NCBI RefSeq assembly: GCF_009857595.1
Contig: NZ_WWCU01000028.1
Coordinates: 22,926-86,925 of the forward strand
DNA length: 64,000 bases
DNA from: Pseudoduganella aquatica
GTDB taxonomy: Bacteria > Pseudomonadota > Gammaproteobacteria > Burkholderiales > Burkholderiaceae_D
Reading direction: 5' to 3'
The notes under the pieces: generated by a model
The model's input: only the letters and a program-made list of their open reading frames with translations
Database searches by the model: none
Told to the model about the DNA's origin: nothing
Shown here: in pieces, positions 41,392 to 50,416 of the stretch
How positions within the stretch are numbered: position 1 is the stretch's first letter
Layout: every line of letters starts with the position of its first letter
Program-made: the position numbers and the translations under genes

Positions 41392-43041
41392 GTGAAACAC
41401 GCCATGCTAGCCACCCTGCTGCTATCCGCAGCTGCGGCGCAGGCCACCGATACGCCCAAGTTCGATCCGCAGCGCCTGTCGCAGGACGTTAAAGTATTGT
41501 CGTCGGACGAATTCGAGGGCCGTGGCCCGAACACCGCAGGCGAAGTCAAAACCGTGGACTACCTGATCGAGCAGTTCAAGGCAGCCGGCATGAAGCCGGG
41601 CGGCGACCTGGTCAAAGGCCAGCGCAGCTGGACCCAGGAAGTACCGCTGGGCCGCTTTGAAATCCAGGGTCCGGTCACGCTGACACTGAACGACGCCAAG
41701 GGCAGCCAGCCCTTCCTGCAAGGCGAGCAGATGGCCGTGCGCGCCGCCATGAACGGCGCCAAGCGCGTGGACTTCGACAAGGCGCCGCTGGTCTTCGTCG
41801 GCTACGGCGTGACCGCGCCGGAGCGCAAATGGGACGACTTCAAAGGCCTGGACCTGAAGGGCAAGCTGGCGGTGGTGCTGATCAACGACCCGGACTTCGA
41901 AACCGGCGAGGGCGATTTCGGCGGCAAGGCCATGACCTACTACGGCCGCTGGACCTACAAGTATGAAGAGATGGCGCGCCGCGGCGCGCTGGGCACCATC
42001 ATCGTGCACGAAACCGCGCCGGCCTCCTACGGCTGGGCCACGGTGAAGAACTCCAATACCAACACCATGTACGACATCGTGCGCAAGCAGCCGGCCAAGG
42101 CGCACGCGCCGATGGAGGCCTGGATACAGCGCGACGTCGTCGTGGACCTGTTCAAGCGCGCCGGCCTGGATTTCGAGGCGGCCAAGAAGCAAGCGCAAAC
42201 GCGCGGCTTCAAGCCGCTGCCGCTGACGGGCCTGAGCCTGTCCGCGCATTACGCGGTGGACACGCAGGTGATCAAATCGAAAAACGTCGCCGCCCTGCTG
42301 CCGGGCAGCGAGCGCCCGCAGCAGACCGTGATCTACAGCGGCCACTGGGACCACCTGGGCGTGGGCCTGCCGGACGCCAAAGGCGACAAGATCTACAACG
42401 GCGCGGTGGACAACGCCACCGGCATCGCCGCGCTGCTGGAACTGGCGCGCGTGTACGGCAAGCTGCCTGCGCCCAAGCGCAGCGTGGTGTTCCTGGCCGT
42501 GACGGCCGAGGAAAAAGGCCTGCTGGGTTCGGAATACTACGGCGCCTACCCGCTGTACCCGCTGGAGCTGACCGCAGGCGTGATCAATATGGACGCCCTG
42601 AGCCCGCAAGGCCCTGCGCGCAACTTCACCATTTCCGGCAGCGCCAAGCTGGAACTGATCGACCAGACCATAGAAAAAGCCAAGCGCTGGAACATGGCGT
42701 ACACGCCGGATCCCAAGCCGGAAGCGGGCCACTTCTTCCGCTCCGACCACTTCTCCATGGCCAAGCGCGGCGTGCCGGCGTTCTCCATCGGTTCCGGCCA
42801 AGACTGGATAGACGGCGGCCTGGCGGCAGGCAAGGCCGCCGAGGAAGCGTACAACACCAACAACTACCACCAGCCTTCGGACGAGTGGAGCGCGCAGTGG
42901 CCGTTCACCGGCATGGCGCGCGACCTGGAACTGCTGTACACCGTGGGCCGCGACCTGGCCGACTCCAAGGACTGGCCGAACTGGGGCGCAGGCTCCGAGT
43001 TCCGTCCTATCCGCGACCGCAGCGCCAGCAAGCGTAAATAA
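41392..43041 (+). CDS. M28-family aminopeptidase with PA domain (exported)
   Basis: The GTG at 41392 has a perfect AAGGAGG site and gives a 549-aa protein with a signal sequence. Zinc ligands and catalytic residues of M28 are seen: H and D in SGHWDHLG, D in GAVDNATGIAALLE, EE in VTAEEKGLLGSEYYG, D in INMDALSP and H in RSDHFSMAKRG. A protease-associated insert lies before this (VFVGYGVTAPERKWDDF). It would release N-terminal amino acids from peptides outside the cytoplasm. A paralogue is encoded at 48759. Confidence 0.9.
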   Translation: MKHAMLATLLLSAAAAQATDTPKFDPQRLSQDVKVLSSDEFEGRGPNTAGEVKTVDYLIEQFKAAGMKPGGDLVKGQRSWTQEVPLGRFEIQGPVTLTLNDAKGSQPFLQGEQMAVRAAMNGAKRVDFDKAPLVFVGYGVTAPERKWDDFKGLDLKGKLAVVLINDPDFETGEGDFGGKAMTYYGRWTYKYEEMARRGALGTIIVHETAPASYGWATVKNSNTNTMYDIVRKQPAKAHAPMEAWIQRDVVVDLFKRAGLDFEAAKKQAQTRGFKPLPLTGLSLSAHYAVDTQVIKSKNVAALLPGSERPQQTVIYSGHWDHLGVGLPDAKGDKIYNGAVDNATGIAALLELARVYGKLPAPKRSVVFLAVTAEEKGLLGSEYYGAYPLYPLELTAGVINMDALSPQGPARNFTISGSAKLELIDQTIEKAKRWNMAYTPDPKPEAGHFFRSDHFSMAKRGVPAFSIGSGQDWIDGGLAAGKAAEEAYNTNNYHQPSDEWSAQWPFTGMARDLELLYTVGRDLADSKDWPNWGAGSEFRPIRDRSASKRK

Positions 43042-43046
43042 AATAT

Positions 43047-43085
43047 AAAAAACCCGCGAGCGCACTGCACTCGCGGGTTTTTTTT
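43047..43085 (+). terminator. Rho-independent terminator of the M28 gene
   Basis: AAAACCCGCGAG / CTCGCGGGTTTT with a CGCACTGCA loop and eight or more Ts. Confidence 0.92.
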
Positions 43086-43272
43086 GGTTTTTCTTGTTGG
43101 TGCCGGTATATTTCCCGACCGCCGGCGCCGGTAGTAGCGTCTCTGTGTACGCTATGCCTGATCGTCTCCTCCAAACTCCAATCAGAAGTTCAGTCTAGCA
43201 ATTCCCACCCACGCGGCTTTGATATGCGTCAAACAGGCCGTCTTCCCCTGTCCCAAAAATAATGCTTGATTT

Positions 43273-43294
43273 TTTTAAGCCGACCGGTCATATT
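43273..43294 (+). promoter_or_regulatory. TetR-type operator, copy 1
   Basis: The core CGACCGGTCATATT with a GACCGGTC palindrome lies 6 bp upstream of the tetR-like start. It matches 21 of 22 bases with 43919-43940 upstream of the SDR gene. Confidence 0.75.
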
Positions 43295-43300
43295 ATAGCC

Positions 43301-43879
43301 ATGCCCAAGCCCAACGTTAAAGAGCAAATCGTCGCCACCAGCTTGAACCTGCTGCACAGCAAGGGGTTCAATGCGACCAGCGTCCAGGATATTACGGACG
43401 CGGCCGGTGTACCGAAAGGCTCGTTCTACAACCACTTCGCCAGCAAGGATGCGCTGGGACTGGAAGTGCTGCGCCGTTATGCGGAGCAGGCGGCCGAGCT
43501 GGGCGAAGTGCTGCACAACACCGCCCTGCCGCCGCTGGCGAGGCTGCAGCAGTATTTCGAGGCCTTGATTGCAGCCAATGCCGAGAACGATTTCAACTGC
43601 GGCTGCCTGCTGGGCAATTTCAGCACCGAACTGTCGAACCAGATCCCGGCAGCGCGCCAGGCCCTGCACAAGGAGTTCGCGGACTGGACCGAAATGATGG
43701 CTGGCCTGATTGCCGAAGGCCAGCGCACAGGCAATATCAGCGCCGGGCAGCCGGCGCTGGAAATGGCCAACTTTATCGTGGACTCCTGGCAAGGCGCGGT
43801 GCTGCGCTCCAAGGCCGAGCAAAGCCAGGCCCCGCTGGACAGGTTCTTGCACACTGTACTGACCCGTATTTTGCGTTGA
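43301..43879 (+). CDS. TetR/AcrR-family transcriptional regulator
   Basis: This 192-aa protein has the TetR helix-turn-helix at about residues 25-45 (SVQDITDAAGVPKGSFYNHF) and a C-terminal TetR_C_6-like domain with CGCLLGNFSTELS. It is probably a repressor of itself and of the downstream SDR gene, since both starts are preceded by the same 22-bp element. The ATG at 43301 follows directly on that element; a longer frame would start inside it. A terminator separates it from the SDR gene. Confidence 0.9.
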   Translation: MPKPNVKEQIVATSLNLLHSKGFNATSVQDITDAAGVPKGSFYNHFASKDALGLEVLRRYAEQAAELGEVLHNTALPPLARLQQYFEALIAANAENDFNCGCLLGNFSTELSNQIPAARQALHKEFADWTEMMAGLIAEGQRTGNISAGQPALEMANFIVDSWQGAVLRSKAEQSQAPLDRFLHTVLTRILR

Positions 43880-43911
43880 CGGCGCACTCCCAAAAGGACG
43901 CCGTTTTTTTT
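43879..43911 (+). terminator. Terminator between tetR-like and SDR genes
   Basis: ACGGCG / CGCCGT stem with a seven-to-eight-T run. Confidence 0.8.
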
Positions 43912-43918
43912 GAATCAC

Positions 43919-43940
43919 TTTTAAGACGACCGGTCATATT
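43919..43940 (+). promoter_or_regulatory. TetR-type operator, copy 2
   Basis: Same 22-bp element as 43273-43294 with one base changed, 24 bp before the SDR start codon. Confidence 0.75.
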
Positions 43941-43964
43941 GACCATCAACCAAAGGAAATCATC

Positions 43965-44678
43965 ATGAACTTCAAAGACTCCGTAGTACTCGTGACCGGC
44001 GCCAATCGCGGCCTCGGCCTGGCCCTGGCCAAAGCGGCGCTGGCCGCCGGCGCGCGCAAAGTGTATGCCGCCGCGCGCAACCCCGCCTCCGTCACCCTGC
44101 CCGGCGTGACGCCGATCAAGCTGGACGTGACCAGCGAGGCCGACATCGCCGCGGCGGTGCAGGCGATTCCCGACCTCACCATCCTGATCAACAACGCCGG
44201 CATCTTCACCGGTTCGGACATCACCACGCCAGGCTCGGCCGATGCAGTGCGCAGGGAGCTGGAAACCAATTTCTTCGGCCCCATGGCGCTGAGCGTGGCG
44301 TTTGCTCCCGCGCTGAAAGCCAACGGCGGCGGCGCCATCGTCAATGTGCTGTCCGCGCTGAGCTGGCTCAGCTTCGCCAGCTCGGGTACCTACAGCGTAT
44401 CCAAGTCCGCCGCCTGGGCGCTGACCAACGGCCTGCGCGGCGAACTGCGCGAGCAGAACACCCAGGTGCTGGCGGCCCACATGGGCTATATGGACACCGA
44501 CATGACGCACGGCCTGGACGCGCCTAAATCGGCCCCGGCGGACATCGCCCACGCCATTGTCACCGCGCTGGAAGCGGGCGAAGACGAAGTGCTGACCGAC
44601 GAGATTTCCAAGCAGGTCAAGCAGGGCCTGGGCGCGCCGCGCGGCGCCTACCTGGGCGAGCCGCGCGCAGCGGCCTGA
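43965..44678 (+). CDS. Short-chain dehydrogenase/reductase (SDR)
   Basis: This 237-aa classical SDR has cofactor motif TGANRGLGLALAK near the N-terminus, then NNAGIF, and the catalytic S...Y-x-x-x-K in SSGTYSVSKSAA. Electrons would come from NAD(P)H; the substrate is unknown. It has a clear AAAGGAA site. The TetR-type operator lies upstream, so it is probably induced by a small molecule sensed by the neighbouring regulator, which may be its substrate. Confidence 0.9.
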   Translation: MNFKDSVVLVTGANRGLGLALAKAALAAGARKVYAAARNPASVTLPGVTPIKLDVTSEADIAAAVQAIPDLTILINNAGIFTGSDITTPGSADAVRRELETNFFGPMALSVAFAPALKANGGGAIVNVLSALSWLSFASSGTYSVSKSAAWALTNGLRGELREQNTQVLAAHMGYMDTDMTHGLDAPKSAPADIAHAIVTALEAGEDEVLTDEISKQVKQGLGAPRGAYLGEPRAAA

Positions 44679-44716
44679 GCAGGCTGCGCCGCCTGAGCTG
44701 CCAGAGCCATTGGTTC

Positions 44717-45202
44717 TCAGGCGCGCAGATGGGCTTCCAGCTGGTCCAGCGTGCCGCCGTAGCCCTGCTGCATCGAAGGGCGCAGTTCGTCGAAGAACTG
44801 GTATTCGGCGGCGGTTTCGCCGAAGGGGATGGCGCTCAGCGACACCGTGGTGACGCCGTCCCGCTCGCTGAACGTCACCGTGTTTTCTATCTCCAGCGGG
44901 CACGCTTCGCTGAAGGGCGCACGCGCAATGCCGCAATGCTCGTTGGCGAAGGAATTCAGCCACACGATACGTTCCTGCGGCACGATCTCGCGGTAGTTGA
45001 AGCGGCCCCACATGGCGGGCATGCCGGCGAACAGCATGGCGTAGTGGAAGAAGCCGCCCGGCCGGAATTCCAGCCGCTTCACTTCCAGCTTGCAGCCCTG
45101 CGGCCCCCACCACTGCTGCAGGCGCTCGGCCTCGGTCCACGCCTGCCATACCTTGGCCAGCGGCTGCGGATACTGGCGTGAGATGGTGAATGCTTGCGTC
45201 AT
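44717..45202 (-). CDS. SRPBCC/AHSA1-domain protein
   Basis: This 161-aa protein begins MTQAFTISRQYPQPLAKVWQAWTEAERLQQWWGP, the usual AHSA1 (activator of Hsp90 ATPase homologue 1-like) START-fold beginning. RPGGFFHYAM and the C-terminal GYGGTLDQLEAHL are also typical. It probably binds a hydrophobic ligand. Its start overlaps the end of the ArsR gene by 4 bp (ATGA), an arrangement common for ArsR-AHSA1 pairs, so the two are co-translated and co-regulated. Confidence 0.88.
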   Translation of the reverse strand: MTQAFTISRQYPQPLAKVWQAWTEAERLQQWWGPQGCKLEVKRLEFRPGGFFHYAMLFAGMPAMWGRFNYREIVPQERIVWLNSFANEHCGIARAPFSEACPLEIENTVTFSERDGVTTVSLSAIPFGETAAEYQFFDELRPSMQQGYGGTLDQLEAHLRA

Positions 45203-45531
45203 TTTTTATTCCCTTCCGTTGAGTTGAGGTAATCGCCTAGCCGGTCCAGGCGGTCTTCCCACATGCCCCGGTAAGTTTCCAGCCAGTCCGACACGTCTTT
45301 CAGCCGCGCCGCTTCCAGCTTGCACGGCCGCGTCTGCGCCAGGCGGCTGCGCGACACCAGCCCGGCCTGTTCGAGTACTTTGATGTGCTTGGAAACGGCC
45401 GGCTGCGTCAGCGCGAACGGCTCGGCCAGCTCGTTGACGGTGGCTTCGCCGGACGCCAGCCGGGCCAGGATGGCGCGCCGCGTCGGGTCGGCCAGGGCGG
45501 CGAAGGCGCGGTTGAGCGTATCGGTTTGCAT
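45199..45531 (-). CDS. ArsR/SmtB-family regulator (SdpR-like)
   Basis: This 110-aa winged-helix protein has LADPTRRAILARLASGEATVNELAEPFALTQPAVSKHIKVLEQAGLVSR as its core, the DNA-reading helix being in TQPAVSKHIKVL. It lacks the CxC metal-binding motif of arsenic sensors, so it belongs with the non-metal SdpR-like regulators paired with AHSA1 proteins. It probably represses its own operon through the inverted repeat at 45542-45567. Confidence 0.9.
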   Translation of the reverse strand: MQTDTLNRAFAALADPTRRAILARLASGEATVNELAEPFALTQPAVSKHIKVLEQAGLVSRSRLAQTRPCKLEAARLKDVSDWLETYRGMWEDRLDRLGDYLNSTEGNKK

Positions 45532-45541
45532 GGGTCGCTTT

Positions 45542-45567
45542 CTTATATAACCTTATTGGAATATAAG
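45542..45567 (-). promoter_or_regulatory. Probable ArsR operator/promoter
   Basis: CTTATAT and ATATAAG arms separated by 12 bp lie 10 bp upstream of the arsR-like start codon. The AT-rich arms also supply a TATATA-like -10 box. Confidence 0.5.
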
Positions 45568-45597
45568 CCGCGAGCAGCGCCATGTCAAATAAAAAAG

Positions 45598-45630
45598 GGC
45601 GGGTTAGCGGCGCATGCCGCCTAACCCGCC
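45598..45630. repeat. Dispersed palindromic repeat, copy 3
   Basis: GGCGGGTTAGCGGC / GCCGCCTAACCCGCC, 27 bp after the TonB receptor stop codon (read on the minus strand). It is preceded on the plus strand by AAAAAA, which gives a T-run on the minus-strand transcript, so it can act as the receptor's terminator. Confidence 0.8.
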
Positions 45631-45656
45631 CCAAGCCACCCTAAGCTGCTGAAGGC

Positions 45657-48260
45657 TTAGAAGCGGTAGTTCAGCGAAGCGGCGAAGCTGCGGCCGAGCT
45701 GGCTGAACTGCGAACCGTCGTAGGTCACCATGGAGTAACGGCCGTTGAAGGTGATCAGATTGCTCTGCACTTCAGCCGGCGTCATGCCGTAGGCGTCGCG
45801 CGCGGTGCTGTCCAGGATTTGCTGGCCGGCGGCGTTCATGGCGCGGATGCGCCATTTCGGCGTCACGTTGAACATATTGTTCACGTTGAACGACAAGGTG
45901 GTGGACTTGTTCAGGTTGTAGTTCAGCGCGAAGTCGGTCACGGTCTTGGTCTTGAAGGCCGTCTCCAGGTTGGAATCCAGGCCGGCCTGGTGGAAGTAGG
46001 TCGGGCCGAACACCGTGTTGTTCAGCGACAGGTTGACGTCCTTGTAGTCCCAGTCGGCACCGATGATGGTCTTGAACTTCGGACGCGAGGTGAACATCAG
46101 CGCTTCCTGCGTGGCGTCCAGCACCGACTGGCCAGCGTTGGCCACCAGGCTAGGATTGTTGACCGCGCCGTCGCGCTCGTTTTTCAGCGAGTAGTTGCCC
46201 GACAGATTAAGCGTCAGCTTGCCATCCGCGAACGGGATGTTTTTGCGCGAGACCACATAGTCGATGCCCGAGGTGATGCTCGTCAGTGCGTTGACGAAGA
46301 AGCTGAGCGATACCAGACCCTTCGGCACCATCACCTTGTCCAGAGGACTCGCCGCGACGCAGGCATTGTAGGCGGCAGTCATAGCTGGCGTCACCGTACC
46401 AGTTGGCGGAGTGCAAACCGGCTTGATTTCCTTGCCAAGAACGATGCGGTCTTTGACCTTGATATGGTAGTAGTCGATGGTGATCGAGGTGTCGTTGTCG
46501 GGCTTCAGACCCAGGCCTACCGTAATATTGTTCGACTTCTCCGCCGTCAGCTTGGGCACAGTCAGGGCAGCCGCTTCAGGAGAAACGTTGTTCACCAGAC
46601 CCGAGACCTGGATGCCGGCCCCGGCCACGAAGGAATATTGTGCCTTTTGCGTGAACGTCTGCGCCAGCGAAGGTGCGCGGAAGCCGGTGGAGGCGGAACC
46701 GCGCAGCGTGATGCTGTCGCTGACCTTGAAGCGGCTCGAAGCCTTCCAGACGAAGGCGCTGCCGAAGTCGGTATATTTTTCGTAGCGGCCGGTGCCGTCG
46801 ATCAGCCACTTGTCGCTAATGTCCCAGGTGGCGCCGCCGTACACGCCATAATTCGAGCGCGACGAAGGGAAGGAGTTGATCGGATCGTTGCCGGCGTAGG
46901 AGTCGGCGCCGCCCTTGATATAGGACGCTTCCTCGCCCGCCAGCACCTGGTATTTCTCATGGCGCAGCTCGGTACCCGCGTAGGCGCTGACGGTCGGTGT
47001 GATCTGCTTGGACACGTCGCCGTTGAACACGTAGTGCTCGAACTTCACGCCGCCCGCAGCGAAGCTGGTGGGCGACTGCACCTTGCTGGCGCCGGAGGCG
47101 AAGTCCGCCGCCATGCCCCGGTTGATCGAATTGCTGACGCCGTATTCCTGCTCGTTGCCGCCGTAGGTCAGGCTCACGTCGGCGTTCCAGCCGCCGAGCG
47201 GGAACTTCACGCCGCCGGTGGCGTTGTAGTCGTCCAGCTTGCCGATAAAGCTGGGCACATAGCCCAGGTAAGGCGTGCCGGACGCGTGCAGCAGGCCGTA
47301 GTCGGTCGGACGCCAGTACGGCGTGCGGTAGTTCGCGAAGCTGTCGATTTTCTTGTGCACATAGGCCGCGTTGCCGTACAGCGAAACGCCGTCGGCCAGG
47401 TCGTAGCGGCTGTTGACCAGGGCCTTGGCGGCCTCGGTGGCGGGCGCGCCGTTGATGTTGCCGGCGTCCGGCTTGATGGCCAGGAAGGCCTGCACGTCCT
47501 TGATGGTGGCGCCGAAGTCGCTTGCGTCGCCGCGCGCATCGACGATGCCGGGACGGTTGGACAGCTTGGTCTTGGACACGTCCAGCGTGAAGTTGACGAA
47601 GCCCTGGTCGCCCAGCGCGATGCCCTTGTTCAGGCTCAGGCCGCCCATTTCGCCGTCGCTCTCGTGGGTGATGCCGCCGCGCGCAGTGATGGAGCCGCCT
47701 TCGGAGGCGTCTTTCAGGATGATGTTGACCACGCCGGCGATGGCGTCCGAGCCGTACTGGGCGGACGCGCCGTCGCGCAGCACTTCGATGCGCTTGATGG
47801 CGTCGGTCGGAATGGCGGAAATATCGGCGCCGCTTTCGCCACGGCCGGGCGAGGTCTGGGTGTAGATCAGGGAGCTGGAGTTCTTGCGCTTGCCGTTGAT
47901 CAGGATCAGCACGCGGCTGGGGCCCATATTGCGGATCTCATACGGATCGAGCAGCGAGGTGGCGTCGTTCACCGGGGTCTGCACGGTGTTGAACGAGGGC
48001 ACGCGGAACTGCAGCGATTTGTCCAGCGTGGACTGGCCGGTCTTGGTCAGCTCGCGGGCGCTCAGGATGTCGATCGGTACCGGGGTGTCGACCAGGGTGC
48101 GCTGCGCGCCACGGCTGCCGGTCGATACGATGACCACTTTCTGAATATCGTCCGCCGTCTGCTCCGCAGCGACGGGCGCGGCGGCTGGCTGGACTTCTTC
48201 CGCCAAAATATACGGGCTGGCGGACAACATCAACACTGCAAATGGGAAACTTTTCTTCAT
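45657..48260 (-). CDS. TonB-dependent outer-membrane receptor
   Basis: From ATG 48260 this is an 867-aa receptor with signal peptide MKKSFPFAVLMLSASPYILA. A TonB-box-like stretch (IQKVVIVSTGSRG) is followed by the plug domain with VLILINGKRKN and IPTDAIKRIEVLRDGASAQYGSDA. The barrel ends in the aromatic AASLNYRF. It belongs to the iron-complex/sugar receptor group common in heterotrophic betaproteobacteria; the substrate is unknown. It stands alone with its own 5' region and a palindromic terminator downstream. Confidence 0.92.
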   Translation of the reverse strand: MKKSFPFAVLMLSASPYILAEEVQPAAAPVAAEQTADDIQKVVIVSTGSRGAQRTLVDTPVPIDILSARELTKTGQSTLDKSLQFRVPSFNTVQTPVNDATSLLDPYEIRNMGPSRVLILINGKRKNSSSLIYTQTSPGRGESGADISAIPTDAIKRIEVLRDGASAQYGSDAIAGVVNIILKDASEGGSITARGGITHESDGEMGGLSLNKGIALGDQGFVNFTLDVSKTKLSNRPGIVDARGDASDFGATIKDVQAFLAIKPDAGNINGAPATEAAKALVNSRYDLADGVSLYGNAAYVHKKIDSFANYRTPYWRPTDYGLLHASGTPYLGYVPSFIGKLDDYNATGGVKFPLGGWNADVSLTYGGNEQEYGVSNSINRGMAADFASGASKVQSPTSFAAGGVKFEHYVFNGDVSKQITPTVSAYAGTELRHEKYQVLAGEEASYIKGGADSYAGNDPINSFPSSRSNYGVYGGATWDISDKWLIDGTGRYEKYTDFGSAFVWKASSRFKVSDSITLRGSASTGFRAPSLAQTFTQKAQYSFVAGAGIQVSGLVNNVSPEAAALTVPKLTAEKSNNITVGLGLKPDNDTSITIDYYHIKVKDRIVLGKEIKPVCTPPTGTVTPAMTAAYNACVAASPLDKVMVPKGLVSLSFFVNALTSITSGIDYVVSRKNIPFADGKLTLNLSGNYSLKNERDGAVNNPSLVANAGQSVLDATQEALMFTSRPKFKTIIGADWDYKDVNLSLNNTVFGPTYFHQAGLDSNLETAFKTKTVTDFALNYNLNKSTTLSFNVNNMFNVTPKWRIRAMNAAGQQILDSTARDAYGMTPAEVQSNLITFNGRYSMVTYDGSQFSQLGRSFAASLNYRF

Positions 48261-48526
48261 GGATCTTCTCTCTTGTAACGGTGTTTTTGGGTACATCGTC
48301 GCTTGTGGCGGGCTTACCAAGATTGAATGTATATGTAACATTTCCACGCGTCCACGCTTTCCAATCATGTGAACTCGAATACAACATTCCATGAAACACT
48401 TGTGATACTTGGTTGGAATTGTGTGTAACATGGGACGTGGCCCGTCCGCGCGGCGGACGATACCACTTTATTTTTTTCGCTTGACGGCGAGAGGGAGTTG
48501 GGCCGCCGGACGGCGGCCCGGAAGGA

Positions 48527-48757
48527 TCAGCGGCGCGGCTTGCGGACCGGCGCAGCGGCTGCGGAAGCCGATGTGTACAGGGTTTTTGCGTCTTTGTGCG
48601 CCTGGTCGAGATTGCGCAGGGCCTTGTCGTCGTCATGCTTGACGAAGAACTCGGCGTCCTGGGCCGCTACTACCAATTTGATGGCGGCAGCGTCCGAAAG
48701 GTTATATTTCTCGACGATCAAGGTGGTCACTTCGTCGAGATACTCTTCGTAGGTCAT
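48527..48757 (-). CDS. Small hypothetical protein (76 aa)
   Basis: I do not recognise this family. The ATG at 48757 has an AGGAAA site lying within the end of the upstream M28 gene (stop at 48759-48761, so the gap is 1 bp). The N-terminus, TYEEYLDEVTTLIVEKYNLSDAAAIKLVVAAQDAEFF, is helical and acidic. The tail is Ala-rich and basic (APVRKPRR). There is no signal peptide. Translational coupling to the peptidase suggests joint expression, not necessarily joint function. Confidence 0.65.
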   Translation of the reverse strand: MTYEEYLDEVTTLIVEKYNLSDAAAIKLVVAAQDAEFFVKHDDDKALRNLDQAHKDAKTLYTSASAAAAPVRKPRR

Positions 48758-48758
48758 A

Positions 48759-50393
48759 TCATTTCCTAAATGTGTCGCCGAAGAAGTCACCCTTGTTCCA
48801 GGTGGGCTTTTCGGCCGCGTTGGCGATCTCCAGCGCGATGTTGTAATTGAGCTGCGCAAAGCGCGCAGCGGCGTCGAAATTAAAGGGCAGGTTCAGGTCG
48901 TCCGAGGGCTGGTGGTAGTTGGTGCTCAGGAAGTGCTCCCACTGCTTGGCGCCATCCTCGCCTTTCTGGAACGACGCCATGCCGGTGGCCAGGAAGATGG
49001 ACGGAATGCCCTGGCGCACGAACATATAGTGGTCGGAACGGGTGAACAGGCCCTGCTCCGGCCACGGGTCCGGAATCAGCTCCAGGTTCATCGGTTTCAG
49101 CGCGCGCTGCAGATTGCCCTTCAGGCTGGAATGCTCGGCGCCGAAGGCCATCACGTTCTTGAAGTCGAAGGTCAGCAGCGGCATGTCGAGATTGACGTTG
49201 GCCACGATGGCGCGGGCCGGCACCGTGGGGTTGCTGGCGAAGTAATCAGCGCCCAGCAGGCCCTTCTCCTCGCCGGTCACGGCCACGAACAGGATGGAGC
49301 GTTTCGGCTTGACCTGGCCCTGGCTGAACAGGCGCGCCGTTTCGATCAGCGTGGCCACGCCGGAGGCGTTGTCCATGGCGCCGTTGAAGATATTGTCGCC
49401 GCTCTTTTCCTTCACCTGGCCCAGGTGGTCCAGGTGGGCGCTGAACACCACGTATTCATGTTTCAGCTTGGGGTCGCTGCCCTCTATCATGCCCACCACA
49501 TTGCTGCTGGCCAGGTCGCTGCGCGTGCTTTGCGAGGCCATGCGCGCCGACAGGTCCAGCTCGCCGCGCGGCAGCGGCTTCTCGGCCGCCACCAGTTCAT
49601 AGATGCTATCCAACTTCATCTTCGACTGCGCGAACAGCTTGTGCGCGGCCGGCATGCTCAGTGTGTAGCGGTTTTGCAGCGTGGGCTGCTGGTGCGCCGC
49701 CACGCCCTTGCCGTCCACCCAGGCCATGGTGGGGATGTAGCGGTATTCCTTGGCCCGCGCGAAGGGGAAGGCTTTTTCCGAGGCCGGCGTGGGAATGGTG
49801 ATCATGCCCACGGCGCCGTGGCGCGCGGCCAGCTCGCGCTTCTGCTCGCTGCTGCTGAAGTGCGCACCCTCTTCGGTGGGGAAGCTGCGCGGCTTGCCGG
49901 CGAGGACCACGACGATCTTGCCCTTCACGTCCAGGCCCGCGTAGTCGTGGTGCTTGAGGCGGTCCGCCTCGATGCCATAGCCCGCGAACACCAGCGGCGC
50001 GGCGGCGGCCGACTGGTCTTCCAGCAAACTGCCGCCGGTCATGTAGTCGTCCAGGTAGGCCAGCTTTTCCGTGCCGCCCTTGCCGCTCAGCTCCAGCAGC
50101 GGCGACTCCTGCACCAGGCGTGTGGCGCGCAGCGGCACCCGCTGCAGGAAGCCGCCCTTGTCGCCCTTGGGCGCCAGGCCGTATTGCAGGAACTGCGTGG
50201 TGACATAGTGGGCCGCGATGTCGTAGCCCCGGCTGCCCGTTTCGCGGCCTTCCAGCAGGTCGTCGGCCAGGAAGCTGAGGTGGGCCTTGATCATGTTTTT
50301 ATCGGCGCGCACGCTGTTCGCGTCCTGCGCATGCGCGGCCGCAGCCGCCAGGGCCAGCAGGCCGGCCGCCAGTATCGAGCTAGGTTTTTGCAC
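48759..50393 (-). CDS. M28-family peptidase (exported)
   Basis: The GTG at 50393 with an AAGGA site gives a 544-aa protein with signal peptide QKPSSILAAGLLALAAAAAHA. M28 motifs are present: H and D in SAHLDHLGQV, D in GAMDNASGVATLIE, EE in VTGEEKGLLGADYF, D in NLDMPLLTF and H in TRSDHYMFVRQG. A PA-type insert lies before the catalytic core (FAGYGIEADRLKHHDY). It is predicted to be a periplasmic aminopeptidase. The frame is open upstream into the GST gene, but that part is not coding. Paralogue of the gene at 41392. Confidence 0.9.
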   Translation of the reverse strand: MQKPSSILAAGLLALAAAAAHAQDANSVRADKNMIKAHLSFLADDLLEGRETGSRGYDIAAHYVTTQFLQYGLAPKGDKGGFLQRVPLRATRLVQESPLLELSGKGGTEKLAYLDDYMTGGSLLEDQSAAAAPLVFAGYGIEADRLKHHDYAGLDVKGKIVVVLAGKPRSFPTEEGAHFSSSEQKRELAARHGAVGMITIPTPASEKAFPFARAKEYRYIPTMAWVDGKGVAAHQQPTLQNRYTLSMPAAHKLFAQSKMKLDSIYELVAAEKPLPRGELDLSARMASQSTRSDLASSNVVGMIEGSDPKLKHEYVVFSAHLDHLGQVKEKSGDNIFNGAMDNASGVATLIETARLFSQGQVKPKRSILFVAVTGEEKGLLGADYFASNPTVPARAIVANVNLDMPLLTFDFKNVMAFGAEHSSLKGNLQRALKPMNLELIPDPWPEQGLFTRSDHYMFVRQGIPSIFLATGMASFQKGEDGAKQWEHFLSTNYHQPSDDLNLPFNFDAAARFAQLNYNIALEIANAAEKPTWNKGDFFGDTFRK

Positions 50394-50416
50394 TCTGTCG
50401 TCCTTGGTTGTTGTTA

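Noticed and set aside
45819..48278. 819-codon plus-strand frame opposite the TonB receptor
   Set aside because: Shadow of the receptor coding frame; no start signal and no recognisable domain.
48500..48519. Perfect GGGCCGCCG/CGGCGGCCC hairpin downstream of the 76-aa gene as a terminator
   Set aside because: The 2-base loop is too tight for this stem as written and no T-run follows on the minus strand; left unassigned.
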